Assembly (NCBI RefSeq): GCF_933775445.1 | Contig: NW_026089400.1 | Span: 124,001 to 188,000, forward strand | From: Argentina anserina | Taxonomy: Eukaryota > Streptophyta > Magnoliopsida > Rosales > Rosaceae | Direction of reading: 5' to 3' | Length of the DNA stretch: 64,000 nucleotides | Shown: positions 39,901 through 55,800 of the stretch, in pieces | Numbering within the stretch: position 1 is the stretch's first letter | How the letters are laid out: the number at the start of each line of letters is the position of its first letter | Made by a program: the position numbers and the translations under genes | The notes under the pieces: model-generated | Seen by the model: only the letters and a program-made list of their open reading frames with translations | Databases searched by the model: none | What the model was told of the DNA's origin: nothing

Positions 39901-42860
39901 GCAAAACTCTCAAATTCAATAGAAACTCGCTTCAGAAAGCCTTACAGAAAGATACTCAAACGAGAAATGAAAAGATACACAATTGGAATAGTAAAGATAC
40001 GCAAACGATGTAAAGATACTGAGTTTGAAAGAAACACATTCCCACACTTGCAAACCTCTCAAATACAATAGAAACTCGCATCAGAAGTCTTACAGAAAGA
40101 TACTCAAACGAGAAATGAAAAGATACACAATTGGAATAGTAAAGATACGCAAACGATGTAAAGATACTCAGTTTGAAAGAAACATACTCCCACACTTGCA
40201 AAACTCTCAAATTCAATAGAAACTCGCATCAGAAAGCCTTACAGAAAGATACTCAAACGAGAAATGAAAAGATACACAATTGGAATAGTAAAGATACGCA
40301 AACGATGTACAGATACCCAGTTTGAAAGAAACACACTCCCACACTTGCAAAACTCTCAAATACAATAGAAACTCGCATCAGAAGCCTTACAGAAAGATAC
40401 TCAAACGAGAAATGAAAAGATACACAATTGGAATAGTAAAGATACGCAAACGATGTAAAGATACTCAGTTTGAAAGAAACACACTCCCACACTTGAAAAA
40501 CTCTCAAATACAATAGAAACTCGCATCAGAAGCCTTACAGAAAGATACTCAAACGAGAAATGAAAAGATACACAATTGGAATAGTAAAGTTACGCAAACG
40601 ATGTAAAGATACCCAGTTTGAAAGAAACACACTCCCACACTTGCAAAACTCTCAAATACAATAGAAACTCGCATCAGAAGCCTTACAGAAAGATACTCAA
40701 ACGAGAAATGAAAAGATACAGAATTGGAATAGTAAAGATACGCAAACGATGTAAAGATACACAATTGGAATAGTAAAGATACGCAAACGATGTAAAGATA
40801 CTCAGTTTGAAAGAAACACACTCCCACACTTGCAAAACTCTCAAATACAATAGAAACTCGCATCAGAAGCCTTACAGAAAGATACTCAAACGAGAAATGA
40901 AAAGATACACAATTGGAATAGTAAAGATACGCAAACGACGTAAAGATACACAGTTTGAAAGAAACACACTCCCACACTTGCAAAACTCTCAAATACAATA
41001 GAAACTCGCATCAGAAGCCATACAGAAACATACTCAAACGAGAAATGAAAAGATACACAATTCGAATAGTAAAGATACGCAAACGATGTAAAGATGCACA
41101 ATTGGAATAGTAAAGATACACAATTGGAATAGTAAAGATACGCCAACGATGTAAAGATACTCAGTTTGAAAGAAACACACTCCCACACTTGCAAAACTCT
41201 CAAATTCAATAGAAAGTCGCATCAGAAAGCCTCACAGAAAGATACTCAAACGAGAAATGAAAAGATACACAATTAGAATAGTAAAGATACGCAAACGATG
41301 TAAAGATACAAAGTTTGAATAGTAAGGATACGGAAACGATGTAAAGATACTCAGTTTGAAAGAAACACACTCCCACACTTGCAAAACTCTCAAATTCAAT
41401 AGAAACTCGCTTCAGAAAGCCTTACAGAAAGATACTCAAACGAGAAATGAAAAGATACACAATTGGAATAGTAAAGATACGCAAACGATGTAAAGATACT
41501 GAGTTTGAAAGAAACACATTCCCACACTTGCAAACCTCTCAAATACAATAGAAACTCGCATCAGAAGTCTTACAGAAAGATACTCAAACGAGAAATGAAA
41601 AGATACACAATTGGAATAGTAAAGATACGCAAACGATGTAAAGATACTCAGTTTGAAAGAAACATACTCCCACACTTGCAAAACTCTCAAATTCAATAGA
41701 AACTCGCATCAGAAAGCCTTACAGAAAGATACTCAAACGAGAAATGAAAAGATACACAATTGGAATAGTAAAGATACGCAAACGATGTAAAGATACACAA
41801 TTGGAATAGTAAAGATACGCAAACGATGTAAAGATACTCAGTTTGAAAGAAACACACCCCCACACTTGCAAAACTCTCAAATACAATAGAAACTCGCATC
41901 AGAAAGCCTTACAGAAAGATCCTCAAATGAGAAATGAAAAGATACACAATTGGAATAGTAAAGATACGCAAACGATGTAAAGATACACAGTTTGAAAGAA
42001 ACACACTCCCACACTTGCAAAACTCTCAAATACAAGAGAAACTCGCATCAGAAGCCATACAGAAACATACTCAAACGAGAAATGAAAAGATACACAATTC
42101 GAATAGTAAAGATACGCAAACGATGTAAAGATGCACAATTGGAATAGTAAAGATACGCAAACGATGTAAAGATACACAATTGGAATAGTAAAGATACGCA
42201 AACGATGTAAAGATACTCAGTTTGAAAGAAACACACTCCCACACTTGGAAAACTTTCAAATTCAATAGAAACTCGCATCAGTAGCCTTACAGAAAGATAC
42301 TCAAACGAGAAACGAAAAGATACACAATTGGAATAGTAAAGATACGCAAACGATGTAAAGATACACAATTGGAATAGTAAAGATACGCAAACGATGTAAA
42401 GATACTCAGTTTGAAAGAAACACACTCCCACACTTGCAAAACTCTCAAATTCAATAGAAACTCGCATCAGAAAGCCTTACAGAAAGATACTCAAACGAGA
42501 AATGAAAAGATACACAATTGGAATAGTAAAGATACGCAAACGATGTAAAGATACAAAGTTTGAATAGTAAGGATACGGAAACGATGTAAAGATACTCAGT
42601 TTGAAAGAAACACACTCCCACACTTGCAAAACTCTCAAATACAATAGAAACTCGCATCAGAAGCCATACAGAAAGATACTCAAACGAGAAATGAAAAGAT
42701 ACACAATTGGAATAGTAAAGATACGCAAACGATGTAAAGATACCCAGTTTGAAAGAAACACACTCCCACACTTGCAAAACTCTCAAATACAATAGAAACT
42801 CGCATCAGAAGCCTTACAGAAAGATACTCAAACGAGAAATGAAAAGATACACAATTGGAA
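34000..42860. repeat. Dispersed 1.6-kb duplication 7259 bp apart
   Basis: The segment at about 34000-35600 recurs at about 41260-42860 with a constant offset of 7259 bp. Shared markers include AAAGTTTGAATAGTAAGGAT and CTGAGTTTGAAAGAAACACATTCC. Other array sequence lies between the copies, so this is not a simple tandem event. Confidence 0.75.
36380..38617. repeat. Tandem duplication of 1119 bp
   Basis: Copies are at about 36380-37498 and 37499-38617. The private variant TAAAGTTACGC is at 37061 and 38180, exactly 1119 bp apart; it appears once more at 40585. Neighbouring segments also show a 906-bp offset (38481 to 39387, 38629 to 39535). Confidence 0.75.
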
Positions 42861-43239
42861 TAGTAAAGATACGCAAACGATGTAAAGATACCCAGTTTGA
42901 AAGAAACACACTCCCACACTTGCAAAACTCTCAAATACAATAGAAACTCGCATCAGAAGCCTTACAGAAAGATACTCAAACGAGAAATGAAAAGATACAC
43001 AATTGGAATAGTAAAGATACGCAAACGATGTAAAGATACTCAGTTTGAAAGAAACACACTCCCACACTTGCAAAACTCTCAAATACAATAGAAACTCGCA
43101 TCAGAAGCCTTACAGAAAGATACTCAAACGAGAAATGAAAAGATACACAATTGGAATAGTAAAGATACGCAAACGATGTAAAGATATTCAGTTTGAAAGA
43201 AACACACTCCCACACTTGCAAAATTCTCAAATACAATAG

Positions 43240-46200
43240 AAACTCGCATCAGAAAGCCTTACAGAAAGATCTTCAAACGAGAAATGAAAAGATACACAAT
43301 TGGAATAGTAAAGATACGCAAACGATGTAAAGATACACAGTTTGAAAGAAACACACTCCCACACTTGCAAAACTCTCAAATTCAAGAGAAACTCGCATCA
43401 GCAAGCCTTACAGAAAGATACTCAAACGAGAAATGAAAAGATACACAATTGGAATAGTAAAGATACGCAAACGATGTAAAGATACTCAGTTTGAAAGAAA
43501 CACACTCCCACACTTGCAAAACTCTCAAATTCAATAGAAACTCGCATCAGAAAGCCTTACAGAGAGATACTCGAACGAGAAATGGAAAAATACACAATTC
43601 GAATAGTAAAGATACGCAAACGATGTAAAGATGCACAATTGGAATAGTAAAGATACGCAAACGATGTAAAGATACACAATTGGAATAGTAAAGATACGCA
43701 AACGATGTAAAGATACTCAGTTTGAAAGAAACACACTCCCACACTTGCAAAACTCTCAAATACAATAGAAACTCGCATCAGAAGCCATACAGAAATATAC
43801 TTAAACGAGAAATGAAAAGATACACAATTCGAATAGTAAAGATACGCAAACGATGTAAAGATACTCAGTTTGAAAGAAACACACTCCCACACTTGCAAAA
43901 CTCTCAAATTCAATAGAAACTCGCATCAGAAAGCCTTACAGAGAGATACTCGAACGAGAAATGGAAAAATACACAATTGGAATAGTAAAGATACGCAAAC
44001 GATGTAAAGATACACAGTTTGAAAGAAACACACTCCCACAATTGCAAAACTCTCAAATACAATAGAAACTCGCATCAGAAAGCCTTACAGAAAGATACTC
44101 AAACGAGAAATGAAAAGATACACAATTGGAATAGTAAAGATACGCAAACGATGTAAAGATACACAATTGGAATAGTAAAGATACGCAAACGATGTAAAGA
44201 TACTCAGTTTGAAAGAAACACACTCCCACACTTGCAAAATTCTCAAATTCAATAGAAACTCGCATCAGAAAGCCTTACAGAAAGATCTTCAAACGAGAAA
44301 TGAAAAGATACACAATTGGAATAGTAAAGATACGCAAACGATGTAAAGATACACAGTTTGAAAGAAACACACTCCCACACTTGCAAAACTCTCAAATTCA
44401 AGAGAAACTCGCATCAGAAAGCCTTACAGAAAGATACTCAAACGAGAAATGAAAAGATACACAATTGGAATAGTAAAGATACGCAAACGATGTAAAGATA
44501 CTCAGTTTTAAAGAAACACACTCCCACACTTGCAAAACTCTCAAATACAATAGAAACTCGCATCAGAAAGCCTTACAGAAAGATACTCAAACGAGAAATG
44601 AAAAGATACACAATTGGAATAGTAAAGATACGCAAACGATGTAAAGATACTCAGTTTGAAAGAAACACACCCCCACACTTGCAAAATCTCAAATACAATA
44701 GAAACTCGCATCAGAAGCCTTACAGAAAGATACTCAAACGAGAAATGAAAATATACACAATTGGAATAGTAAAGATACGCAAATGATGTAAAGATACTCA
44801 GTTTGAAAGAAACACACTCCCACACTTGCAAAACTCTCAAATTCAATAGAAACTCGCTTCAGAAAGCCTTACAGAAAGATACTCAAACGAGAAATGAGAA
44901 GATACACAATTGGAATAGTAAAGATACGCAAACGATGTAAAGATACACAATTGGAATAGTAAAGATACGCAAACGATGTAAAGATACTCGGTTTGAAAGA
45001 AACACACTCCCACACTTGCAAAACTCTCAAATTCAATAGAAACTCGCATCAGAAAGCCTTACAGAAAGATACTCAAACGAGAAATGAAAAGATACACAAT
45101 TGGAATAGTAAAGATACGCAAACGATGTAAAGATACTCAGTTTGAAAGAAACACACTCCCACACTTGCAAAACTCTCAAATTCAATAGAAACTCGCATCA
45201 GAAGCCTTACAGAAAGATACACAATTGGAATAGTAAAGATACGCAAACGATGTAAAGATACTCAGTTTGAAAGAAACACACTCCCACACTTGCAAAACTC
45301 TCAAATACAATAGAAACTCGCATCAGAAGCCATACAGAAAGATACTCAAACGAGAAATGAAAAGATACACAATTGGAATAGTAAAGATACGCAAACGATG
45401 TAAAGATACCCAGTTTGAAAGAAACACACTCCCACACTTGCAAAACTCTCAAATACAATAGAAACTCGCATCAGAAGCCTTACAGAAAGATACTCAAACG
45501 AGAAATGAAAATATACACAATTGGAATAGTAAAGATACGCAAACGATGTAAAGATACCCAGTTTGAAAGAAACACACTCCCACACTTGCAAAACTCTCAA
45601 ATACAATAGAAACTCGCATCAGAAGCCTTACAGAAAGATACTCAAACGAGAAATGAAAAGATACACAATTGGAATAGTAAAGATACGCAAACGATGTAAA
45701 GATACTCAGTTTGAAAGAAACACACTCCCACACTTGCAAAACTCTCAAATACAATAGAAACTCGCATCAGAAGCCTTACAGAAAGATACTCAAACGAGAA
45801 ATGAAAAGATACACAATTGGAATAGTAAAGATACGCAAACGATGTAAAGATATTCAGTTTGAAAGAAACACACTCCCACACTTGCAAAATTCTCAAATTC
45901 AATAGAAACTCGCATCAGAAAGCCTTACAGAAAGATCTTCAAACGAGAAATGAAAAGATACACAATTGGAATAGTAAAGATACGCAAACGATGTAAAGAT
46001 ACACAGTTTGAAAGAAACACACTCCCACACTTGCAAAACTCTCAAATTCAAGAGAAACTCGCATCAGCAAGCCTTACAGAAAGATACTCAAACGAGAAAT
46101 GAAAAGATACACAATTGGAATAGTAAAGATACGCAAACGATGTAAAGATACTCAGTTTGAAAGAAACACACTCCCACACTTGCAAAACTCTCAAATTCAA

Positions 46201-49200
46201 TAGAAACTCGCATCAGAAAGCCTTACAGAGAGATACTCGAACGAGAAATGGAAAAATACACAATTCGAATAGTAAAGATACGCAAACGATGTAAAGATGC
46301 ACAATTGGAATAGTAAAGATACGCAAACGATGTAAAGATACACAATTGGAATAGTAAAGATACGCAAACGATGTAAAGATACTCAGTTTGAAAGAAACAC
46401 ACTCCCACACTTGCAAAACTCTCAAATACAATAGAAACTCGCATCAGAAGCCTTACAGAAAGATACTCAAACGAGAAATGAAAAGATACACAATTGGAAT
46501 AGTAAAGATACGCAAACGATGTAAAGATATTCAGTTTGAAAGAAACACACTCCCACACTTGCAAAATTCTCAAATTCAATAGAAACTCGCATCAGAAAGC
46601 CTTACAGAAAGATCTTCAAACGAGAAATGAAAAGATACACAATTGGAATAGTAAAGATACGCAAACGATGTAAAGATACACAGTTTGAAAGAAACACACT
46701 CCCACACTTGCAAAACTCTCAAATTCAAGAGAAACTCGCATCAGCAAGCCTTACAGAAAGATACTCAAACGAGAAATGAAAAGATACACAATTGGAATAG
46801 TAAAGATACGCAAACGATGTAAAGATACTCAGTTTGAAAGAAACACACTCCCACACTTGCAAAACTCTCAAATTCAATAGAAACTCGCATCAGAAAGCCT
46901 TACAGAGAGATACTCGAACGAGAAATGGAAAAATACACAATTCGAATAGTAAAGATACGCAAACGATGTAAAGATGCACAATTGGAATAGTAAAGATACG
47001 CAAACGATGTAAAGATACACAATTGGAATAGTAAAGATACGCAAACGATGTAAAGATACTCAGTTTGAAAGAAACACACTCCCACACTTGCAAAACTCTC
47101 AAATACAATAGAAACTCGCATCAGAAGCCATACAGAAATATACTCAAACGAGAAATGAAAAGATACACAATTCGAATAGTAAAGATACGCAAACGATGTA
47201 AAGATACTCAGTTTGAAAGAAACACACTCCCACACTTGCAAAACTCTCAAATTCAATAGAAACTCGCATCAGAAAGCCTTACAGAGAGATACTCGAACGA
47301 GAAATGGAAAAATACACAATTGGAATAGTAAAGATACGCAAACGATGTAAAGATACACAGTTTGAAAGAAACACACTCCCACAATTGCAAAACTCTCAAA
47401 TACAATAGAAACTCGCATCAGAAAGCCTTACAGAAAGATACTCAAACGAGAAATGAAAAGATACACAATTGGAATAGTAAAGATACGCAAACGATGTAAA
47501 GATACACAATTGGAATAGTAAAGATACGCAAACGATGTAAAGATACTCGGTTTGAAAGAAACACACTCCCACACTTGCAAAACTCTCAAATTCAATAGAA
47601 ACTCGCATCAGAAAGCCTTACAGAAAGATACTCAAACGAGAAATGAAAAGATACACAATTGGAATAGTAAAGATACGCAAACGATGTAAAGATACTCAGT
47701 TTGAAAGAAACACACTCCCACACTTGCAAAACTCTCAAATTCAATAGAAACTCGCATCAGAAGCCTTACAGAAAGATACACAATTGGAATAGTAAAGATA
47801 CGCAAACGATGTAAAGATACTCAGTTTGAAAGAAACACACTCCCACACTTGCAAAACTCTCAAATACAATAGAAACTCGCATCAGAAGCCTTACAGAAAG
47901 ATACTCAAACGAGAAATGAAAAGATACACAATTGGAATAGTAAAGATACGCAAACGATGTAAAGATACCCAGTTTGAAAGAAACACACTCCCACACTTGC
48001 AAAACTCTCAAATACAATAGAAACTCGCATCAGAAGCCTTACAGAAAGATACTCAAACGAGAAATGAAAAGATACACAATTGGAATAGTAAAGATACGCA
48101 AACGATGTAAAGATACCCAGTTTGAAAGAAACACACTCCCACACTTGCAAAACTCTCAAATACAATAGAAACTCGCATCAGAAGCCTTACAGAAAGATAC
48201 TCAAACGAGAAATGAAAAGATACACAATTGGAATAGTAAAGATACGCAAACGATGTAAAGATACTCAGTTTGAAAGAAACACACTCCCACACTTGCAAAA
48301 CTCTCAAATACAATAGAAACTCGCATCAGAAGCCTTACAGAAAGATACTCAAACGAGAAATGAAAAGATACACAATTGGAATAGTAAAGATACGCAAACG
48401 ATGTAAAGATATTCAGTTTGAAAGAAACACACTCCCACACTTGCAAAATTCTCAAATTCAATAGAAACTCGCATCAGAAAGCCTTACAGAAAGATATTCA
48501 AACGAGAAATGAAAAGATACACAATTGGAATAGTAAAGATACGCAAACGATGTAAAGATACACAGTTTGAAAGAAACACACTCCCACACTTGCAAAACTC
48601 TCAAATTCAAGAGAAACTCGCATCAGCAAGCCTTACAGAAAGATACTCAAACGAGAAATGAAAAGATACACAATTGGAATAGTAAAGATACGCAAACGAT
48701 GTAAAGATACTCAGTTTGAAAGAAACACACTCCCACACTTGCAAAACTCTCAAATTCAATAGAAACTCGCATCAGAAAGCCTTACAGAGAGATACTCGAA
48801 CGAGAAATGGAAAAATACACAATTCGAATAGTAAAGATACGCAAACGATGTAAAGATGCACAATTGGAATAGTAAAGATACGCAAACGATGTAAAGATAC
48901 ACAATTGGAATAGTAAAGATACGCAAACGATGTAAAGATACTCAGTTTGAAAGAAACACACTCCCACACTTGCAAAACTCTCAAATACAATAGAAACTCG
49001 CATCAGAAGCCATACAGAAATATACTCAAACGAGAAATGAAAAGATACACAATTCGAATAGTAAAGATACGCAAACGATGTAAAGATACTCAGTTTGAAA
49101 GAAACACACTCCCACACTTGCAAAACTCTCAAATTCAATAGAAACTCGCATCAGAAAGCCTTACAGAGAGATACTCGAACGAGAAATGGAAAAATACACA

Positions 49201-50275
49201 ATTGGAATAGTAAAGATACGCAAACGATGTAAAGATACACAGTTTGAAAGAAACACACTCCCACAATTGCAAAACTCTCAAATACAATAGAAACTCGCAT
49301 CAGAAAGCCTTACAGAAAGATACTCAAACGAGAAATGAAAAGATACACAATTGGAATAGTAAAGATACGCAAACGATGTAAAGATACACAATTGGAATAG
49401 TAAAGATACGCAAACGATGTAAAGATACTCAGTTTGAAAGAAACACACTCCCACACTTGCAAAATTCTCAAATTCAATAGAAACTCGCATCAGAAAGCCT
49501 TACAGAAAGATCTTCAAACGAGAAATGAAAAGATACACAATTGGAATAGTAAAGATACGCAAACGATGTAAAGATACACAGTTTGAAAGAAACACACTCC
49601 CACACTTGCAAAACTCTCAAATTCAAGAGAAACTCGCATCAGAAAGCCTTACAGAAAGATACTCAAACGAGAAATGAAAAGATACACAATTGGAATAGTA
49701 AAGATACGCAAACGATGTAAAGATACTCAGTTTTAAAGAAACACACTCCCACACTTGCAAAACTCTCAAATACAATAGAAACTCGCATCAGAAAGCCTTA
49801 CAGAAAGATACTCAAACGAGAAATGAAAAGATACATAATTGGAATAGTAAAGATACGCAAACGATGTAAAGATACTCAGTTTGAAAGAAACACACCCCCA
49901 CACTTGCAAAATCTCAAATACAATAGAAACTCGCATCAGAAGCCTTACAGAAAGATACTCAAACGAGAAATGAAAAGATACACAATTGGAATAGTAAAGA
50001 TACGCAAATGATGTAAAGATACTCAGTTTGAAAGAAACACACTCCCACACTTGCAAAACTCTCAAATTCAATAGAAACTCGCTTCAGAAAGCCTTACAGA
50101 AAGATACTCAAACGAGAAATGAAAAGATACACAATTGGAATAGTAAAGATACGCAAACGATGTAAAGATACACAATTGGAATAGTAAAGATACGCAAACG
50201 ATGTAAAGATACTCAGTTTGAAAGAAACACACTCCCACACTTGCAAAACTCTCAAATTCAATAGAAACTCGCATC
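43240..50275. repeat. Duplicated block, about 1.8 kb, with 5225-bp offset and inner repeats
   Basis: About 43240-45050 recurs at about 48465-50275 (offset 5225). Within this region further offsets of 677 bp (46213 to 46890) and 1882 bp (46890 to 48772) are seen. The marker variant GAGAGATACTCGAACGAG followed by AAATGGAAAAATAC recurs near 43561, 43940, 46227, 46904, 47285, 48786 and 49167. Confidence 0.7.
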
Positions 50276-52800
50276 AGAAAGCCTTACAGAAAGATACTCA
50301 AACGAGAAATGAAAAGATACACAATTGGAATAGTAAAGATACGCAAACGATGTAAAGATACTCAGTTTGAAAGGAACACACTCCCACACTTGCAAAACTC
50401 TCAAATTCAATAGAAACTCGCATCAGAAGCCATACAGAAAGATACTCAAACGAGAAATGAAAAGATACACAATTGGAATAGTAAAGATACGCAAACGATG
50501 TAAAGATACCCAGTTTGAAAGAAACACACTCCCACACTTGCAAAACTCTCAAATACAATAGAAACTCGCATCAGAAGCCTTACAGAAAGATACTCAAACG
50601 AGAAATGAAAAGATACACAATTGGAATAGTAAAGATACGCAAACGATGTAAAGATACTCAGTTTGAAAGAAACACACTCCCACACTTGCAAAACTCTCAA
50701 ATACAATAGAAACTCGCATCAGAAGCCTTGCAGAAAGATACTCAAACGAGAAATGAAAAAGATACACAATTGGAATAGTAAAGATACGCAAACGATGTAA
50801 AGATACACAGTTTGAAAGAAACACACTCCCACACTTGCAAAATTCTCAAATTCAATAGAAACTCGCATCAGAAAGCCTTACAGAAAGATCTTCAAACGAG
50901 AAATGAAAAGATACACAATTGGAATAGTAAAGATACGCAAACGATGTAAAGATACACAGTTTGAAAGAACCACACTCCCACACTTGCAAAATTCTCAAAT
51001 TCAATAGAAACTCGCATCAGAAAGCCTTACAGAAAGATCTTCAAACGAGAAATGAAAAGATACACAATTGGAATAGTAAAGATACGCAAACGATGTAAAG
51101 ATACACAGTTTGAAAGAAACACACTCCCACACTTGCAAAACTCTCAAATACAATAGAAACTCGCATCAGAAGCCTTACAGAAAGATACTCAAACGAGAAA
51201 TGAAAAGATACACAATTGGAATAGTAAAGATACGCAAACGATGTAAAGATATTCAGTTTGAAAGAAACACACTCCCACACTTGCAAAATTCTCAAATTCA
51301 ATAGAAACTCGCATCAGAAAGCCTTACAGAAAGATCTTCAAACGAGAAATGAAAAGATACACAATTGGAATAGTAAAGATACGCAAACGATGTAAAGATA
51401 CACAGTTTGAAAGAAACACACTCCCACACTTGCAAAATTCTCAAATTCAATAGAAACTCGCATCAGAAAGCCTTACAGAAAGATCTTGAAACGAGAAATG
51501 AAAAGATACACAATTGGAATAGTAAAGATACGCAAACGATGTAAAGATACTCAGTTTGAAAGAAACACACTCCCACACTTGCAAAACTCTCAAATTCAAT
51601 AGAAACTCGCATCAGAAAGCCTTACAGAGAGATACTCGAACGAGAAATGGAAAAATACACAATTGGAATAGTAAAGATACGCAAACGATGTAAAGATACA
51701 CAGTTTGAAAGAAACACACTCCCACAATTGCAAAACTCTCAAATACAATAGAAACTCGCATCAGAAAGCCTTACAGAAAGATACTCAAACGAGAAATGAA
51801 AAGATACACAATTGGAATAGTAAAGATACGCAAACGATGTACAGATACACAATTGGAATAGTAAAGATACGCAAACGATGTAAAGATACTCAGTTTGAAA
51901 GAAACACACTCCCACACTTGCAAAATTCTCAAATTCAATAGAAACTCGCATCAGAAAGCCTTACAGAAAGATCTTCAAACGAGAAATGAAAAGATACACA
52001 ATTGGAATAGTAAAGATACGCAAACGATGTAAAGATACACAGTTTGAAAGAAACACACTCCCACACTTGCAAAACTCTCAAATTCAAGAGAAACTCGCAT
52101 CAGAAAGCCTTACAGAAAGATACTCAAACGAGAAATGAAAAGATACACAATTGGAATAGTAAAGATACGCAAACGATGTAAAGATACTCAGTTTTAAAGA
52201 AACACACTCCCACACTTGCAAAACTCTCAAATACAATAGAAACTCGCATCAGAAAGCCTTACAGAAAGATACTCAAACGAGAAATGAAAAGATACACAAT
52301 TGGAATAGTAAAGATACGCAAACGATGTAAAGATACTCAGTTTGAAAGAAACACACCCCCACACTTGCAAAATCTCAAATACAATAGAAACTCGCATCAG
52401 AAGCCTTACAGAAAGATACTCAAACGAGAAATGAAAAGATACACAATTGGAATAGTAAAGATACGCAAATGATGTAAAGATACTCAGTTTGAAAGAAACA
52501 CACTCCCACACTTGCAAAACTCTCAAATTCAATAGAAACTCGCTTCAGAAAGCCTTACAGAAAGATACTCAAACGAGAAATGAAAAGATACACAATTGGA
52601 ATAGTAAAGATACGCAAACGATGTAAAGATACACAATTGGAATAGTAAAGATACGCAAACGATGTAAAGATACTCAGTTTGAAAGAAACACACTCCCACA
52701 CTTGCAAAACTCTCAAATTCAATAGAAACTCGCATCAGAAAGCCTTACAGAAAGATACTCAAACGAGAAATGAAAAGATACACAATTGGAATAGTAAAGA
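49100..52800. repeat. Duplicated segment with 2461-bp offset
   Basis: Monomers at about 49100-50300 recur at about 51560-52760 with constant spacing (49278 to 51739, 49766 to 52227, 50068 to 52529). Both carry the one-base-shorter variant TTGCAAAATCTC and CTCAGTTTTAAAG in the same order. Boundaries are approximate. Confidence 0.7.
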
Positions 52801-55800
52801 TACGCAAACGATGTAAAGATATTCAGTTTGAAAGAAACACACTCCCACACTTGCAAAATTCTCAAATTCAATAGAAACTCGCATCAGAAAGCCTTACAGA
52901 AAGATCTTCAAACGAGAAATGAAAAGATACACAATTGGAATAGTAAAGATACGCAAACGATGTAAAGATACTCAGTTTGAAAGAAACACATTCCCACACT
53001 TGCAAAACTCTCAAATTCAATAGAAACTCGCATCAGAAAGCCTTACAGAAAGATACTCAAACGAGAAATGAAAAGATACACAATTGGAATAGTAAAGATA
53101 CGCAAACGATGTAAAGATACACAGTTTGAAAGAAACACACTCCCACACTTGCAAAACTCTCAAATACAATAGAAACTCGCATCAGAAAGCCTTACAGAAA
53201 GATACTCAAACGAGCAATGAAATGATACACAATTGGAATAGTAAAGATACGCAAACGATGTAAAGATACTCAGTTTGAAAGAAACACACTCCCACACTTG
53301 CAAAACTCTCAAATACAATAGAAACTCGCATCAGAAGTCTTACAGAAAGATACTCAAACGAGAAATGAAAAGATACACAATTGGAATAGTAAAGATACGC
53401 AAACGATGTAAAGATACTCAGTTTGAAAGAAACACACTCCCACACTTGCAAAACTCTCAAATACAATAGAAACTCGCATTAGAAGCCTTACAGAAAGATA
53501 CTCAAACGAGAAATGAAAAGATACACAATTGGAATAGTAAAGATACGCAAATGATGTAGAGATAGTTTGAAAGAAACACACTCGCACACTTACAAAACTC
53601 TCAAATTCAATAGAAACTCGCATCAGAAATCCTTACAGAAAGATACTCAAACGAGAAATGAAAAGATACACAATTGGAATAGTAAAGATACATAAACGAT
53701 GTAAAGATACTCAATTGGAATAGTAAAGATACGCAAACGATGTAAAGATACTCAGTTTGAAAGAAACACACTCCCACACTTGCAAAACTCTCAAATTCAA
53801 TAGAAACTCGCATCAGAAAGCCTTACAGAAAGATACTCAAACGAGAAATGAAAAGATACACAATTGGAATAGTAAAGATACGCAAACGATGTAAAGATAT
53901 TCAGTTTGAAAGAAACACACTCCCACACTTGCAAAATTCTCAAATTCAATAGAAACTCGCATCAGAAAGCCTTACAGAAAGATACTCAAACGAGAAATGA
54001 AAAGATACACAATTGGAATAGTAAAGATACGCAAACGATGTAAAGATACTCAGTTTGAAAGAAACACACCCCCACACTTGCAAAATCTCAAATACAATAG
54101 AAACTCGCATCAGAAGCCTTACAGAAAGATACTCAAACGAGAAATGAAAAGATACACAATTGGAATAGTAAAGATACGCAAATGATGTAAAGATACTCAG
54201 TTTGAAAGAAACACACTCCCACACTTGCAAAACTCTCAAATTCAATAGAAACTCGCTTCAGAAAGCCTTACAGAAAGATACTCAAACGAGAAATGAAAAG
54301 ATACACAATTGGAATAGTAAAGATACGCAAACGATGTAAAGATACACAATTGGAATAGTAAAGATACGCAAACGATGTAAAGATACTCAGTTTGAAAGAA
54401 ACACACTCCCACACTTGCAAAACTCTCAAATTCAATAGAAACTCGCATCAGAAAGCCTTACAGAAAGATACTCAAACGAGAAATGAAAAGATACACAATT
54501 GGAATAGTAAAGATACGCAAACGATGTAAAGATATTCAGTTTGAAAGAAACACACTCCCACACTTGCAAAATTCTCAAATTCAATAGAAACTCGCATCAG
54601 AAAGCCTTACAGAAAGATCTTCAAACGAGAAATGAAAAGATACACAATTGGAATAGTAAAGATACGCAAACGATGTAAAGATACACAGTTTGAAAGAAAC
54701 ACACTCCCACACTTGCAAAATTCTCAAATTCAATAGAAACTCGCATCAGAAAGCCTTACAGAAAGATCTTGAAACGAGAAATGAAAAGATACACAATTGG
54801 AATAGTAAAGATACGCAAACGATGTAAAGATACTCAGTTTGAAAGAAACACACTCCCACACTTGCAAAACTCTCAAATTCAATAGAAACTCGCATCAGAA
54901 AGCCTTACAGAGAGATACTCGAACGAGAAATGGAAAAATACACAATTGGAATAGTAAAGATACGCAAACGATGTAAAGATACACAGTTTGAAAGAAACAC
55001 ACTCCCACAATTGCAAAACTCTCAAATACAATAGAAACTCGCATCAGAAAGCCTTACAGAAAGATACTCAAACGAGAAATGAAAAGATACACAATTGGAA
55101 TAGTAAAGATACGCAAACGATGTACAGATACACAATTGGAATAGTAAAGATACGCAAACGATGTAAAGATACTCAGTTTGAAAGAAACACACTCCCACAC
55201 TTGCAAAATTCTCAAATTCAATAGAAACTCGCATCAGAAAGCCTTACAGAAAGATCTTCAAACGAGAAATGAAAAGATACACAATTGGAATAGTAAAGAT
55301 ACGCAAACGATGTAAAGATACACAGTTTGAAAGAAACACACTCCCACACTGGAAACACTCTCAAATTCAAGAGAAACTCGCATCAGAAAGCCTTACAGAA
55401 AGATACTCAAACGAGAAATGAAAAGATACACAATTGGAATAGTAAAGATACGCAAACGATGTAAAGATACTCAGTTTTAAAGAAACACACTCCCACACTT
55501 GCAAAACTCTCAAATACAATAGAAACTCGCATCAGAAAGCCTTACAGAAAGATACTCAAACGAGAAATGAAAAGATACACAATTGGAATAGTAAAGATAC
55601 GCAAACGATGTAAAGATACTCAGTTTGAAAGAAACACACCCCCACACTTGCAAAATCTCAAATACAATAGAAACTCGCATCAGAAGCCTTACAGAAAGAT
55701 ACTCAAACGAGAAATGAAAAGATACACAATTGGAATAGTAAAGATACGCAAATGATGTAAAGATACTCAGTTTGAAAGAAACACACTCCCACACTTGCAA